From CAWEYO01 sp963813315 (GTDB lineage: Bacteria; Pseudomonadota; Alphaproteobacteria; Rhizobiales; Rhizobiaceae), in contig CAWEYO010000017.1 of the NCBI GenBank assembly GCA_963813315.1, positions 62,001 to 126,000 on the forward strand: a DNA stretch of 64,000 bases, written 5' to 3'. Made by a program: the position numbers and the translations under genes. Below, piece by piece: positions 18,360 through 27,399 of this stretch (position 1 is the stretch's first letter; the number at the start of each line of letters is the position of its first letter). The notes below the pieces were generated by a model. It ran no database searches. It saw only the letters and a list, made by a program, of their open reading frames with translations, and was not told where the DNA came from.

Positions 18360-19766
18360 ATGCCGTTAGAAGGGACAACCTGGCAGCCCGATCCCAGTTT
18401 CTACCCGTCGCCACGAATGGCGATGAAAGCAGCGCCGGAAACGGTCGCCTACGTCGCTGCGTTCGACCCCGACAGAAAAGTTCCGGACGCCATAGCTGTG
18501 GTGGATGTCGATCCCGGTTCGCAAACCTATTCGAGGATCATCGGGCAGGTGGAAATGCCCAACACCGGCGACGAGCTTCACCATTTCGGATGGAATGCGT
18601 GCTCGTCCTGTCTTTGCCCCAACGCGCCGCATCCGCACATGGAACGCCGCTATCTGGTCGTTCCGGGGCTCCGATCTTCGCGCATCCACATCATCGACAC
18701 CAAGCCGGATCCGAGGAGCCCGAGGATCGTGAAGGTGGTAGAGCCGGACGAAGTGGCCGAGCGCGCGGGCTACACCCGGCCGCATACGGTCCATTGCGGG
18801 CCGGAGGGAATTTATGTGGCAGCACTCGGAAACGCGGAAGGCAAGGCGCCGGGCGGCATCTTTCTCATGGATGCCGAAAGCTTCGACGTGCGCGGCCGCT
18901 GGGAGATGGACCGCGGCCCCCAGCAGCTTGCCTACGATGCGTGGTGGCATCTCGGCCACGATACGCTTGTCACCAGCGAGTGGGGGACCCCCGACACCAT
19001 CGAGAACGGCCTCGTGCCGGAAATTCTTCTTGGCGCCAAATATGGACGCCGCCTGCATTTCTGGGACCTGCACAAACGCAAGCATCTGCAGACCATCGAC
19101 TTCGGCGACAAGTATCAGCTCGTGTTCGAGCTGAGGCCGGCCCACGATCCGACAAAGGCCTACGGTTTCGTGAACTGTGTGCTCAGCCTGGAAGATTTGT
19201 CCTCTTCGATCTGGGTCTGGCACCGCGACGGAAACAAGTGGGCCGTTACAAAGGTGATCGACATTCCGGCTGAAGCCGCCGATCCCGATCAACTGCCTGA
19301 TATGCTAAAGGGCTTCAAGGCCGTGCCGCCGCTCGTCACTGATATCGACCTGTCGATGGATGACCGGTACCTCTACGTGTCCTGCTGGGGCACCGGCGAC
19401 ATGCTCCAGTATGATGTCAGCGATCCGTTCAAGCCGAAAGAGACCGGCCGGCTCCGTATCGGCGGCATTGTTTCCCGCGCCACGCATCCGGGCGCGAAGA
19501 ATGGAGCACTCAACGGCGGTCCGCAAATGGTCGAGATCAGCCGCGACGGCAGGCGCGTTTACTTCACAAACTCGCTCTACGGCGTGATCGACGAGCAGTT
19601 CTATCCGGACGGCGTGAAGGGTTGGATGGCGAAAATGGACGCCGGCCCCGATGGCGGAATAAAATTCGATGAGAAGTTTTTCGTCGAATGGCCCAAGTCA
19701 CACCGGCCACATCAGGTAAGACTTGAAGGCGGCGACTGTTCGTCGGACTCCTATTGCTATCCGTGA
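18360..19766 (+). CDS. SELENBP1-family protein, probable methanethiol oxidase
   Basis: A 468-residue member of the selenium-binding protein 56 (SBP56/SELENBP1) family. Bacterial relatives (MtoX) are copper-dependent methanethiol oxidases producing formaldehyde, H2S and H2O2. Features are CSSCLCPNAPHPHMERRYL near residues 80-98, TRPHTVHCGPEGIYV, SEWGTPDTIENG, and the C-terminal HRPHQVRLEGGDCSSDSYCYP, where homologs bind metal. It opens without a signal peptide, whereas characterised MtoX is periplasmic. The start at 18360 has AAGGAGG upstream. The membrane gene after it (48-bp gap) is probably a partner. The oxidase function is inferred from the family. Confidence 0.85.
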   Translation: MPLEGTTWQPDPSFYPSPRMAMKAAPETVAYVAAFDPDRKVPDAIAVVDVDPGSQTYSRIIGQVEMPNTGDELHHFGWNACSSCLCPNAPHPHMERRYLVVPGLRSSRIHIIDTKPDPRSPRIVKVVEPDEVAERAGYTRPHTVHCGPEGIYVAALGNAEGKAPGGIFLMDAESFDVRGRWEMDRGPQQLAYDAWWHLGHDTLVTSEWGTPDTIENGLVPEILLGAKYGRRLHFWDLHKRKHLQTIDFGDKYQLVFELRPAHDPTKAYGFVNCVLSLEDLSSSIWVWHRDGNKWAVTKVIDIPAEAADPDQLPDMLKGFKAVPPLVTDIDLSMDDRYLYVSCWGTGDMLQYDVSDPFKPKETGRLRIGGIVSRATHPGAKNGALNGGPQMVEISRDGRRVYFTNSLYGVIDEQFYPDGVKGWMAKMDAGPDGGIKFDEKFFVEWPKSHRPHQVRLEGGDCSSDSYCYP

Positions 19767-19814
19767 CGTGGGCGGACTTGAACGGGAGTTTACGGTCCGG
19801 CCGGGTCGCTCAAG

Positions 19815-20444
19815 ATGAGCGATGAGGTTTGGCCTTGGGCGGTTCTGGCCGGGCTCGGCGCTTATCACGGGCTGAACCCTGCGATGGGCTGGCTGTTTGC
19901 GGTCGCGCTCGGACTTCATCGCCGAAGTACGGCGGCGGTGGCGCTAGCATTGCCGCCGATTGCGCTCGGCCATCTGCTTTCTATCGCCATCATCGCAGCT
20001 GCGGTGGTGGCGACCGGCGCGATGACCGACGAGCGTCTCGTCAGATGGGTCGCGGGCCTACTGCTGGTCGGCTGGGCAATTTATCATCACCTTAACGGCC
20101 ATCGCCACCGGGTGCGCGTCGGCATGACGGCGGGATGGGCCGGTCTCGTGCTCTGGTCCTTTCTGATGGCGACCGGGCACGGCGCCGGCCTGATGCTTGT
20201 GCCTGCAATGATGCCGCTATGTCTCTCCGGTTCGCCTGCTCAGGATATTTCGATGGGGTCATTGCCCATGGCGCTTGCAGCTGTGGGAGTCCATTCCGGC
20301 GTCATGCTGGCCGTGACTGCTGCCATCGCATTCGCCGTCTATCGATGGATCGGCCTTTCGATATTGCGAACGGCCTGGATCAACACCGATCTTCTTTGGA
20401 CTGGCGCGCTCGCGATCACCGGACTTTTCCTGCTGCTGCGCTGA
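19815..20444 (+). CDS. Conserved multi-pass membrane protein linked to the SELENBP gene
   Basis: A 209-residue inner-membrane protein with about six transmembrane helices (for example AVALALPPIALGHLLSIAII and LLWTGALAITGLFLLL). Its first loop holds AYHGLNPAMGWLFAVALGLH, and later ones hold YHHLNGHRHR, ATGHGAGLMLVPAMMPLC and GVHSGVM. The recurring His, Met and Cys in membrane segments could bind a metal. This recalls the NicO/UreH-type metal transporters, but I do not recognise a named family. Its position behind the SELENBP gene suggests metal supply or export of a sulfur product. Confidence 0.8.
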   Translation: MSDEVWPWAVLAGLGAYHGLNPAMGWLFAVALGLHRRSTAAVALALPPIALGHLLSIAIIAAAVVATGAMTDERLVRWVAGLLLVGWAIYHHLNGHRHRVRVGMTAGWAGLVLWSFLMATGHGAGLMLVPAMMPLCLSGSPAQDISMGSLPMALAAVGVHSGVMLAVTAAIAFAVYRWIGLSILRTAWINTDLLWTGALAITGLFLLLR

Positions 20445-20459
20445 TCGCGCCAGCGTTCT

Positions 20460-22136
20460 CTAAGATCGATCCCGGAACCGGTTGGTGATTGGATACCTGC
20501 GGTCCCGGCCGAAGTTCTTCTTCGTGATCTTTACGCCGGGAGCGGCCTGCCGGCGCTTATACTCTGCAATGTAGAGCAAATGCTCGATCCGGTGGACCGT
20601 CTCGCGGTCATGGCCGCGCGCCATGATCTCATCGACACCCATTTCGTTTTCGACGAGGCATTCGAGGATATCGTCGAGGACGGGATAGGGCGGGAGTAAA
20701 TCCTGGTCCGTCTGGTTCGGCCGAAGCTCGGCGGAGGGCGCCTTTTCGATAATCGAGCGGGGGATCACCTCGCCCGACGGCCCAAGCGCGTCCGGCGGAA
20801 CGTGGCCGTTGCGCCAACGGCATAGCTCGTAGACCTGCGTCTTGTAGAGGTCCTTGATCGGATTGAAGCCGCCATTCATGTCGCCATAGAGCGTAGCGTA
20901 GCCGACCGACATTTCGGATTTGTTGCCCGTAGTCACCACCATCGAACCGAATTTGTTGGAGATTGCCATCAGGATCGTGCCACGGGCGCGGGACTGGAGG
21001 TTTTCCTCGGTGATGCCCTCCCGTGTGCCTTCGAAGAGTTGCGTTAGCGCATGCGAGAACCCGTCGACCGGCTCGAAGATCGGCACGATATCGTAACGGC
21101 ATCCCAGCGCGCGTGCGCAGTCCTCGGCATCCTTCAGCGAATCCTTTGAGGTGTATTTGTACGGCATCATGACAGCGCGCAGCCGCTCCTCGCCCAGCGC
21201 GTCCACCGCGAGAGCGGCACAGATGGCCGAATCGACGCCGCCGGAAAGCCCAAGGACCACATTTTTGAAGCCGTTCTTGTTTACGTAGTCGCGCAAGCCC
21301 AGCATGCATGCCCGGTAGTCTGCCTCCTCCCGTTCGGGGATCTTCGACATCGGCCCATCGATGCAGGCCCAGCCATCCGGCTCGCGCTTCCACGTCGTGG
21401 TGACGACGGCTTCCTCGAACTGGCTCATCTGGAAGGCAAGCGACTTCTTCGCCGAGATCGCAAACGACGCCCCGTCGAAGATCAGTTCGTCCTGCCCGCC
21501 AAGCTGGTTGGCAAACAGTAGCGGGAGGCCGGATTCGATGACCTGGCGGATCGCCACCTGATGACGGACATCGACCTTGCCGCGATAGTAGGGCGAACCG
21601 TTCGGCACGATCAGTATTTCGGCGCCGCTTTCGGCAAGCGTCTCGCAAACACCGAGATCGCCCCAGATATCCTCACAAATCGGAATGCCGAGCCTCACAC
21701 CGCGATAATTGACCGGGCCCGGCACGTCGGGTCCGGCCTGGAAGACGCGCTTCTCGTCGAATTCGCCGTAATTCGGCAAATCGATCTTGTAGCGCTCCGC
21801 AAGAACCTTGCCACCATCGGCGATGATGACCGCATTGTGGGTACCGCTTTTGCGTTTGAGCGGCGTGCCTATAACGATACCCGGCCCGTCGTCGGCCGTT
21901 TCCTCGGCCAGCTGTTGAACCGCGCGTTCGCATGCTGCAAGGAAAGCGGGCTTCAGCACCAGATCCTCGGGAGGATAGCCGGCGATGAAAAGCTCCGTGT
22001 AGAGCACCAGGTCGGCCCCTTGGCGGGCGGCATCTGCCCTCGCCTCCCGCGCCTTTGCAAGATTGCCGGAAATATCGCCGACAATCGGGTTCAACTGGGC
22101 GACCGCAATGCGGAGGATGTCAGGGCGCTTAGTCAT
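20460..22136 (-). CDS. nadE: Glutamine-dependent NAD+ synthetase
   Basis: NadE of the fused type, 558 residues. An N-terminal nitrilase-like glutaminase (about 1-260; LYTELFIAGYPPEDL with catalytic Glu, YKIDLPNYGEFDEKR with Lys, GIPICEDIW with Cys) feeds ammonia to a C-terminal NAD synthase domain with PP-loop LGLSGGVDSAICAAL near residue 300. It converts nicotinate adenine dinucleotide to NAD+. The start at 22136 (MTKRPDILRIAVAQLNP) matches homologs. It is convergent with the membrane gene before it. Confidence 0.97.
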   Translation of the reverse strand: MTKRPDILRIAVAQLNPIVGDISGNLAKAREARADAARQGADLVLYTELFIAGYPPEDLVLKPAFLAACERAVQQLAEETADDGPGIVIGTPLKRKSGTHNAVIIADGGKVLAERYKIDLPNYGEFDEKRVFQAGPDVPGPVNYRGVRLGIPICEDIWGDLGVCETLAESGAEILIVPNGSPYYRGKVDVRHQVAIRQVIESGLPLLFANQLGGQDELIFDGASFAISAKKSLAFQMSQFEEAVVTTTWKREPDGWACIDGPMSKIPEREEADYRACMLGLRDYVNKNGFKNVVLGLSGGVDSAICAALAVDALGEERLRAVMMPYKYTSKDSLKDAEDCARALGCRYDIVPIFEPVDGFSHALTQLFEGTREGITEENLQSRARGTILMAISNKFGSMVVTTGNKSEMSVGYATLYGDMNGGFNPIKDLYKTQVYELCRWRNGHVPPDALGPSGEVIPRSIIEKAPSAELRPNQTDQDLLPPYPVLDDILECLVENEMGVDEIMARGHDRETVHRIEHLLYIAEYKRRQAAPGVKITKKNFGRDRRYPITNRFRDRS

Positions 22137-22190
22137 GCGATGCGGTGTAGCGCGGCAAGTTTCAACCTTCAATGCCGTTCGATTGTGCCA

Positions 22191-22904
22191 CTACTCGCCC
22201 ATGTACTCCCGCAGCGCTTCCGGTGAATGATTCTCGCCGATCGACATGGCGAGAATCCGCGAGAGATGCTTGTATGGCAGGCGAGTTTCACTGGCCCACG
22301 CGTTCATCTGCTCCTAAATCCTTGCAAGGTCACGCTTCGAATTCGGGCTTTCCGAAATTTCAAGTCCGGCGTCGCGCAGCGCCGCCGTCATGTCATGGGA
22401 GAGGATGAACGCGTCCCAGCCAACCCACCGGAGAAAATACTGACCGGTATTGCCTCCCAACCGGCTGCCATGCTTGCCGAGATAAGCCATGAGCCCGATC
22501 TGATCGTCCTTCGGCCAGCGGCTGAGGAATTTTCCGAAACTGCCATGCTCCTTCGACATCCGTTCCACAAAGCCGGCGTTTTCGCGCACGGACTTGATCT
22601 TCTGGGGATTGCGCACGATGCGCTTGTCCGACACCAGTCCGTACCAGAAGTCATCCGGCTGAAAGAGCAGTCGCTTTGGTTCAAAGCCCAGAAAGGCTTC
22701 CTCGAAGCCCGGCCATTTTTGTTCGATCACGCTCCAGACGAAGCCGGCGGAGAAGATCCGTTCGGCCATGGTCGACAGGATGCGGTCATCCGTCATGTTT
22801 TCGAGCGAGGCGTCGTCGCCCGCAGGACCCAGCAACGACTTCAAGACCTCTTCCCCGCCTTTGCGCTGGGCCGCGCGAGCACGGATTTTTGCGAAATCGG
22901 ACAT
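22191..22904 (-). pseudogene. tag: DNA-3-methyladenine glycosylase I, interrupted by in-frame amber codon
   Basis: The first 196 residues (22904 down to 22317) are a DNA-3-methyladenine glycosylase I (Tag-like), a base-excision enzyme for alkylated DNA, beginning MSDFAKIRARAAQRKGGEEV. The frame hits TAG at 22314-22316 after SPNSKRDLARI. It then continues without shift for 40 residues (EQMNAWASETRLPYKHLSRI, ending at 22191) that match the normal C-terminus of this family. So a single C-to-T change (CAG to TAG) truncates an otherwise complete gene. It could be a real nonsense mutation or a sequence error; the missing tail is conserved, so the truncated protein may be inactive. Confidence 0.8.
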
Positions 22905-23006
22905 TGGGTTTCTTTCCCTGGCAACGGAGGCCGATCATCGGGTGGCGTGCCATAACATCTTCGTATAGTCGAGCCATGACGCGCAACGGAGTAAGCGAGA
23001 AGCGTG

Positions 23007-23570
23007 ATGAACAAGACCGTGGCCGATCTGGCCGTCCGATGGCTGGCCCGCAACGCCGATGCGCTGACCGAGAACGAACTTCGCGTTCTGCAAAGCGCCA
23101 TAGAGCGCAAGGCGATTTCGCGTGATCGGCTCAAGTCCCAGGAAAGCGCGGAGAGAATTGGCGACCGGCTTGCCAATTCGGTCGCGCGGATCGGCGGTTC
23201 GTGGAAATTCATCATCTGCTTCATGACTTTCCTGGTCGGCTGGTCGATCCTCAACACCGTCCTCCTCGCGACCGGTGCGTTCGATCCCTACCCTTATATC
23301 TTCCTCAATCTCCTCCTTTCGATGCTGGCGGCACTGCAGGCGCCGGTCATCATGATGTCGCAGAACCGGCAGGCCGCGCGCGACCGGTTGGATGCCGCGC
23401 ATGACTACGAAGTCAATCTCAAGGCGGAAATCGAGATCATGGCGCTGCACGAAAAACTCGATGAACTGCGGCTGAGGGAAATACTGGCTTTGCGGGACAG
23501 TATGTCAGACCTGACGGACCGGATCAAAGGCCTGGAAGGGCAGATCGCGAGCTGGGCCGGGCATGAATGA
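23007..23570 (+). CDS. DUF1003 membrane protein
   Basis: A 187-residue inner-membrane protein of the DUF1003 family, function unknown. Two transmembrane helices form the core (WKFIICFMTFLVGWSILNTV and YIFLNLLLSMLAALQAPVIMM), followed by the conserved SQNRQAARDRLDAAHDYEVNLKAE and a coiled-coil tail to the C-terminus. The start is ATG 23007; a GTG at 23004 is adjacent. Its stop overlaps the ATG of the DedA gene (ATGA), so the two are translationally coupled. Confidence 0.9.
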   Translation: MNKTVADLAVRWLARNADALTENELRVLQSAIERKAISRDRLKSQESAERIGDRLANSVARIGGSWKFIICFMTFLVGWSILNTVLLATGAFDPYPYIFLNLLLSMLAALQAPVIMMSQNRQAARDRLDAAHDYEVNLKAEIEIMALHEKLDELRLREILALRDSMSDLTDRIKGLEGQIASWAGHE

Positions 23571-24148
23571 CTGAAACGATTCACTATCTGGTCGCGAAAT
23601 ACGGCCTCATTGCAGTGTTTCTCGGCTGCGTCGCCGAGGGCGAAAGCGCTGCAATCCTTGCCGGCTTCTTTGCGCATCAAAAGGTGTTTGTGCCATGGCA
23701 AGCCCTGGCGGCGGCCTTCTTCGGCGCATTCCTCGGGGACACTCTGCTCTTTTTTCTAGGCCGCCGGTATTCGAGCCATTCGCTGGTTCTGCGCGTGCGG
23801 AAAAAGCCTGGGTTCAGCCACGCTCATCGCCTGGTCCTCGCTTACCCAAACCTTTTCGTGTTTTTCAACCGTTACGCTTATGGCATGCGGATGATCGGCG
23901 GGGTGACTGCCGGATTGTCAGGCATGGCGATACCAAGATTTCTGGCGCTTAACGCCTTGTCATCGCTTGTCTGGGCCGCCCTGTTCGGCACACTGGGCTA
24001 TTTCTTTGGCATCGGTGCGGAGCGGCTGCTGGGCCGAGCGCTGGCCGAGCATCAACGCCTGATCCTGGCGCTTTTAGCCGGCGCCGCAGTGACCGCCCTC
24101 GCCTGGTATGCGGCCCACCATTTTTTCCGGAGCAGAAACAAGGGCTGA
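23567..24148 (+). CDS. DedA-family membrane protein
   Basis: A 193-residue DedA/SNARE-associated-family protein of the inner membrane. Members move polyprenyl or phospholipids across the membrane and support membrane potential. Seen are EGESAAILAGFFAHQ near residue 25 (conserved acidic Glu), the GDTLLFFLGRRYS segment, the FNRYAYGMRMIGGVTAGLSGM motif with conserved Arg residues, and four or five hydrophobic helices. It overlaps the upstream DUF1003 gene by four bases. Confidence 0.92.
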   Translation: MTETIHYLVAKYGLIAVFLGCVAEGESAAILAGFFAHQKVFVPWQALAAAFFGAFLGDTLLFFLGRRYSSHSLVLRVRKKPGFSHAHRLVLAYPNLFVFFNRYAYGMRMIGGVTAGLSGMAIPRFLALNALSSLVWAALFGTLGYFFGIGAERLLGRALAEHQRLILALLAGAAVTALAWYAAHHFFRSRNKG

Positions 24149-24170
24149 CGACGGCCAGCCGATTTTCCTA

Positions 24171-24330
24171 AAGCGCATTGCTTCGAAACAGATTCATGCA
24201 ACGCGCTTTAGGCTATTGTTTCTGTGCATGTCGTTATCCCAAAACCGCTGCGCACTTTTGGGCGACATGCATTTCTGTGCATGTCGTTATCCCAAAACCG
24301 CTGCGCACTTTTGGGCGACACGCATTAGGT
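24171..24330. repeat. Family C composite repeat with tandemly doubled right module
   Basis: The left module is a hairpin (AAAGCGCATTGC ... GCAACGCGCTTT). The right module, TGTGCATGTCGTTATCCC ... CACTTTTGGGCGACATGCAT, is about 55 bp and is present twice in direct tandem (24223 and 24277). The same composite with one right module lies at 25256 and 62311. Confidence 0.85.
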
Positions 24331-24690
24331 TCAAATCGCAAAGCCGGTAAACCGCTCGATAATCGCCAGTCCCCAGACACAGGCTGCAATAATGATTGCA
24401 ATCAGCACGGCAAGAGAGCCGCAGTCCTTGGCAAGCTTGATATCTATGTTGAACTCCCGTGAGATCGCGTCGCACGTCGCCTCGATGGCGGTGTTGAGAA
24501 CCTCGACGATGATCAACAGAAGCAGAGAACCTAGAAGCAGTGCGTAGCCCCGCCAAGTCGAGGCCAGGAACCAGCCGACCGGCAGCGCAAGAACAAGCAG
24601 CACAACCTCCTGCTGGAAGGCAGCCTCGTGACGCAGCAGATGTTGCGCTGCCCGCATCGAGTTCCTGAATGCCTTGACCAGCCGCTCCAT
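24331..24690 (-). CDS. dgkA: Diacylglycerol kinase (prokaryotic, integral membrane)
   Basis: A 119-residue DgkA, which phosphorylates diacylglycerol released by periplasmic glucan or lipid modification so it can re-enter phospholipid synthesis. The family signature EVLNTAIE and KDCGSLAVLIA are present, and three transmembrane helices are visible. The start is ATG 24690 (MERLVKAFRNSMRAAQHLL). Its stop touches the repeat at 24330. Confidence 0.95.
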   Translation of the reverse strand: MERLVKAFRNSMRAAQHLLRHEAAFQQEVVLLVLALPVGWFLASTWRGYALLLGSLLLLIIVEVLNTAIEATCDAISREFNIDIKLAKDCGSLAVLIAIIIAACVWGLAIIERFTGFAI

Positions 24691-24782
24691 ACGAATCCCC
24701 CTTCAGACGTTCAGAAGAGGGATCATTTACCGCAAGCGGCACCCAGTGGAACAGCCACGAATCGTTGGCGAAGAATGGATGT

Positions 24783-25202
24783 TCAGGTTTCCGCTACCTT
24801 CACTGAAGGACTGGATTTTGCGAACTTCGGCAGACCGTCATCGACGGAATAATAGTCGCCCTTGTCGGAAAGAAAGATATGACATTCGCCGACGAGCCCT
24901 GTCGGATCATCGAACAGGCCCGCAAGCACGGACGTATAGGCGTGATCGCGCGGCTTCCAGAACAAAGCCGAGCCGCACGTCCGACAAAAGCCGCGTTTCG
25001 CGAATTCGGAAGAACCGAACCAGGCAATATTCTCCGCGCCCTCGACAAAGAGATTTTCGTCGAGAACATTGGTCGCCGCGTAATAGTGGCCCGACTGCTT
25101 ACGGCACTGCGAGCAGTGACAATAGACGACGCCGCGCAGCGGCCCGGCCGTCCTGAAATGCACCGCGCCGCAGAGGCACGAGCCCGTGTGGGTTTCCGAC
25201 AT
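24783..25202 (-). CDS. GFA-family (Gfa-like, zinc-binding) protein 1
   Basis: A 139-residue protein of the glutathione-dependent formaldehyde-activating enzyme (GFA) fold. Zinc ligands are visible as CLCGAVHF, CHCSQCRKQSGH and FCRTCGSALFW. The family's Gfa reaction (formaldehyde plus glutathione) is disputed and most members are uncharacterised. The start at 25202 (MSETHTGSC) has AAGGAG upstream. A second GFA protein lies at 27400 with low similarity. Confidence 0.88.
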   Translation of the reverse strand: MSETHTGSCLCGAVHFRTAGPLRGVVYCHCSQCRKQSGHYYAATNVLDENLFVEGAENIAWFGSSEFAKRGFCRTCGSALFWKPRDHAYTSVLAGLFDDPTGLVGECHIFLSDKGDYYSVDDGLPKFAKSSPSVKVAET

Positions 25203-25255
25203 CGCTGCTCCTTGTCGCAAATCTCGGAACGGAACGACCGGACGTTTGCGAGATC

Positions 25256-25354
25256 TAAAGCGCGTAGCGGCGAAACAGATTCATGCAACGCGCTTTAGGC
25301 TATTTGTGCATGTCGTTATCCCAAAACCGCTGCGCACTTTTGGGCGACATGCAT
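25256..25354. repeat. Family C composite repeat, single right module
   Basis: Hairpin AAAGCGCGTAGCGGCG ... CAACGCGCTTTAGGC, then the GTGCATGTCGTTATCCC ... TTTTGGGCGACATGCAT module. It fills the gap between the GFA gene and the DAHP synthase gene. Confidence 0.85.
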
Positions 25355-25417
25355 GAGGGACTTCGACTGACAGCGCCCGCGGCCCACGGCGAATTTCGGC
25401 GCGTCCGAGAGTATCTC

Positions 25418-26791
25418 TCAGCCGTTTACCACTTGCTTTTGCTGACCGGCGCGGCCCTTTTTCAGAAGCTCCGACACGAGGAAGGCGAGTTCGATCGCCT
25501 GGTCGGCGTTGAGACGCGGATCGCAGTGCGTATGGTAGCGGTCCTGCAGCTCCTCTGCCCTGATGGCCCGCGCGCCGCCCGTGCACTCGGTCACGTTGTT
25601 GCCGGTCATCTCCACGTGAATGCCGCCAGGATGCGTGCCCTCGGCGCGGTGGATGTCGAAAAACGACTGGACCTCCTTCAGGATACGCTCGAACGGGCGC
25701 GTCTTGTAGCCGGCCGCGGTGATCGTGTTGCCGTGCATGGGATCGCAGGACCAGACGACTTTGCGGCCCTCCTTCCGGATTGCGCGGATGAGTTTCGGCA
25801 GATGCTCGCCCACTTTGTCGGAGCCGAAGCGCGCGATCAGCGTCAGCCGGCCCGCTTCGTTTTCCGGATTGAGCAGGTCGACGATCTGCAACAATCCATC
25901 CGGCGTCAAGGATGGCCCGCATTTCAGGCCGAGTGGGTTCTTGACGCCACGGCAATACTCGACATGGGCATGGTCCGGCTGGCGCGTACGATCGCCGATC
26001 CAGATCATGTGGCCGGAGGTCGCGTACCAATCGCCGGACGTGGAGTCGACGCGAGTCAGGGCCTCCTCATATCCAAGCAGCAGCGCCTCGTGAGAGGTGT
26101 AGAAATCGGTCTCGCGCAACGCGTAATTGGTTTCCGAAGTGATACCGACGGCGCGCATGAAGTCCATCGTCTCGGTGATGCGATTTGCCAGCGCCTCGTA
26201 GCGCTCGCCCTGCGGGCTGTCGGAGACGAAGCCCAGCATCCATTTGTGGACGTTCTCGAGGTTGGCGTAGCCGCCCTGCGCGAAGGCGCGCAAGAGGTTC
26301 AGCGTTGCGGCCGACTGGCGGTAGGCCATCTCCTGCCGCGCGGGATCTGGGATACGCGAGTGCGCGTCGAACGCAGGGCCATTGATGATGTCGCCGCGAT
26401 ATGAGGGAAGAGTAACGCCATCCTTGACCTCGTTGTCGGAGGACCGGGGCTTGGCGAACTGGCCCGCTATGCGGCCGACTTTGACGACCGGCCGTGAACC
26501 GGCAAAGGTCAATACGACCGCCATTTGCAGGAACACGCGGAAGAAGTCGCGAATGTTGTCCGCACCGTGCTCGGCGAAACTCTCGGCGCAGTCGCCGCCC
26601 TGGAGCAGAAAAGCTTCGCCGTTGGCGACGCTTGCCAGCTGCTTCTTGAGCTTGCGCGCCTCGCCTGCAAAAACCAGCGGCGGGAACGTGGCAAGACGGG
26701 CCTCGGTCTCGGCCAACGCTGCCTTGTCCGGATAGACAGGCACTTGGCTGACCGGCTTGGCTCTCCAGGAATTCGGTGACCATTTCGTCAT
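25418..26791 (-). CDS. aroG: 3-deoxy-7-phosphoheptulonate synthase, class II
   Basis: A 457-residue class II (plant-type) DAHP synthase, the first enzyme of the shikimate pathway, condensing PEP with erythrose 4-phosphate. Conserved blocks include LLQGGDCAESFAEH (metal-binding Cys), RGDIINGPAFDAHSR, VWSCDPMHGNT and GTHPGGIHVEMTGNNVTECTGG. The start at 26791 (MTKWSPNSWRAKPVSQVP) is the usual one; an upstream extension runs into a repeat. No other aro gene is adjacent. Confidence 0.97.
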   Translation of the reverse strand: MTKWSPNSWRAKPVSQVPVYPDKAALAETEARLATFPPLVFAGEARKLKKQLASVANGEAFLLQGGDCAESFAEHGADNIRDFFRVFLQMAVVLTFAGSRPVVKVGRIAGQFAKPRSSDNEVKDGVTLPSYRGDIINGPAFDAHSRIPDPARQEMAYRQSAATLNLLRAFAQGGYANLENVHKWMLGFVSDSPQGERYEALANRITETMDFMRAVGITSETNYALRETDFYTSHEALLLGYEEALTRVDSTSGDWYATSGHMIWIGDRTRQPDHAHVEYCRGVKNPLGLKCGPSLTPDGLLQIVDLLNPENEAGRLTLIARFGSDKVGEHLPKLIRAIRKEGRKVVWSCDPMHGNTITAAGYKTRPFERILKEVQSFFDIHRAEGTHPGGIHVEMTGNNVTECTGGARAIRAEELQDRYHTHCDPRLNADQAIELAFLVSELLKKGRAGQQKQVVNG

Positions 26792-26843
26792 TGTCGCACC
26801 CAATACGCAACAGCAGCGAACGCACGATGGAACCGGTGCTGCT

Positions 26844-26910
26844 GCTCTATCTCTTTGTTTGAGCATCGGATTCCCCGAAACCGGTTCCCACTTTCGGGTC
26901 CGATGCTCTA
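26844..26910. repeat. Family B dyad repeat, copy 3 (inverted)
   Basis: Reverse orientation: CTCTTTGTTTGAGCATCGG ... TTTCGGGTCCGATGCTC. It lies just upstream of the DAHP synthase start. Confidence 0.8.
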
Positions 26911-26974
26911 GTTCCGAGGCTCGGCAAGTAAACCCGATGTCCGGGGAAGCGGCTCCTTACACGATGCCGGCAGG

Positions 26975-27313
26975 CTAATCCAGTCCAGACTTGGCGCCTG
27001 TGCGCAGGCCGGCCTCATAGGCTTTGCGGGCCCAGAAAGCCATTTCCTCGGGATCGTCGATGGCGGTTTCCGGCACCGTCCAATACGGCATCGAAACCAG
27101 CTTGCCATTCTTCGAACCCGTGTAGGTCCACTGCGTGCAGCCTGCCGCCGTGAAATCCGGAACGCTGACGCTGTCGGCCTTCAGCATCAATTCGCCGCGG
27201 ACCTCGACCGCGATGATGACGTCATTGTGGTAGATTCCCTTGCCGCCAAACATGCGCCTGACGGCGACAGGGCCAAGCTCTGCGAATAAATCGCGAATTG
27301 CATCCTCTTCCAT
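26975..27313 (-). CDS. TfoX N-terminal-domain protein
   Basis: A 112-residue stand-alone TfoX N-terminal domain. The core LFAELGPVAVRRMFGGKGIYHND is characteristic. Full-length TfoX regulates competence in gammaproteobacteria, but single-domain proteins in alphaproteobacteria have unknown roles. The C-terminal DNA-binding-like TfoX_C domain is absent. It is divergent from the second GFA gene. Confidence 0.85.
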   Translation of the reverse strand: MEEDAIRDLFAELGPVAVRRMFGGKGIYHNDVIIAVEVRGELMLKADSVSVPDFTAAGCTQWTYTGSKNGKLVSMPYWTVPETAIDDPEEMAFWARKAYEAGLRTGAKSGLD

Positions 27314-27399
27314 CGCCTGATCATGTCATACTGGATTTGCGAAGTCAGCATAACAAAGGATACCCGCGCAAGTGTGGCGAATCCGAAGATGGAGGCAAA

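Noticed and set aside
22314..22316. Amber codon in tag read as pyrrolysine
   Set aside because: No pylT, pylS or pylBCD genes are visible, the aligned residue in homologs is ordinary (Gln-like), and the MttB-family gene here has no amber codon.
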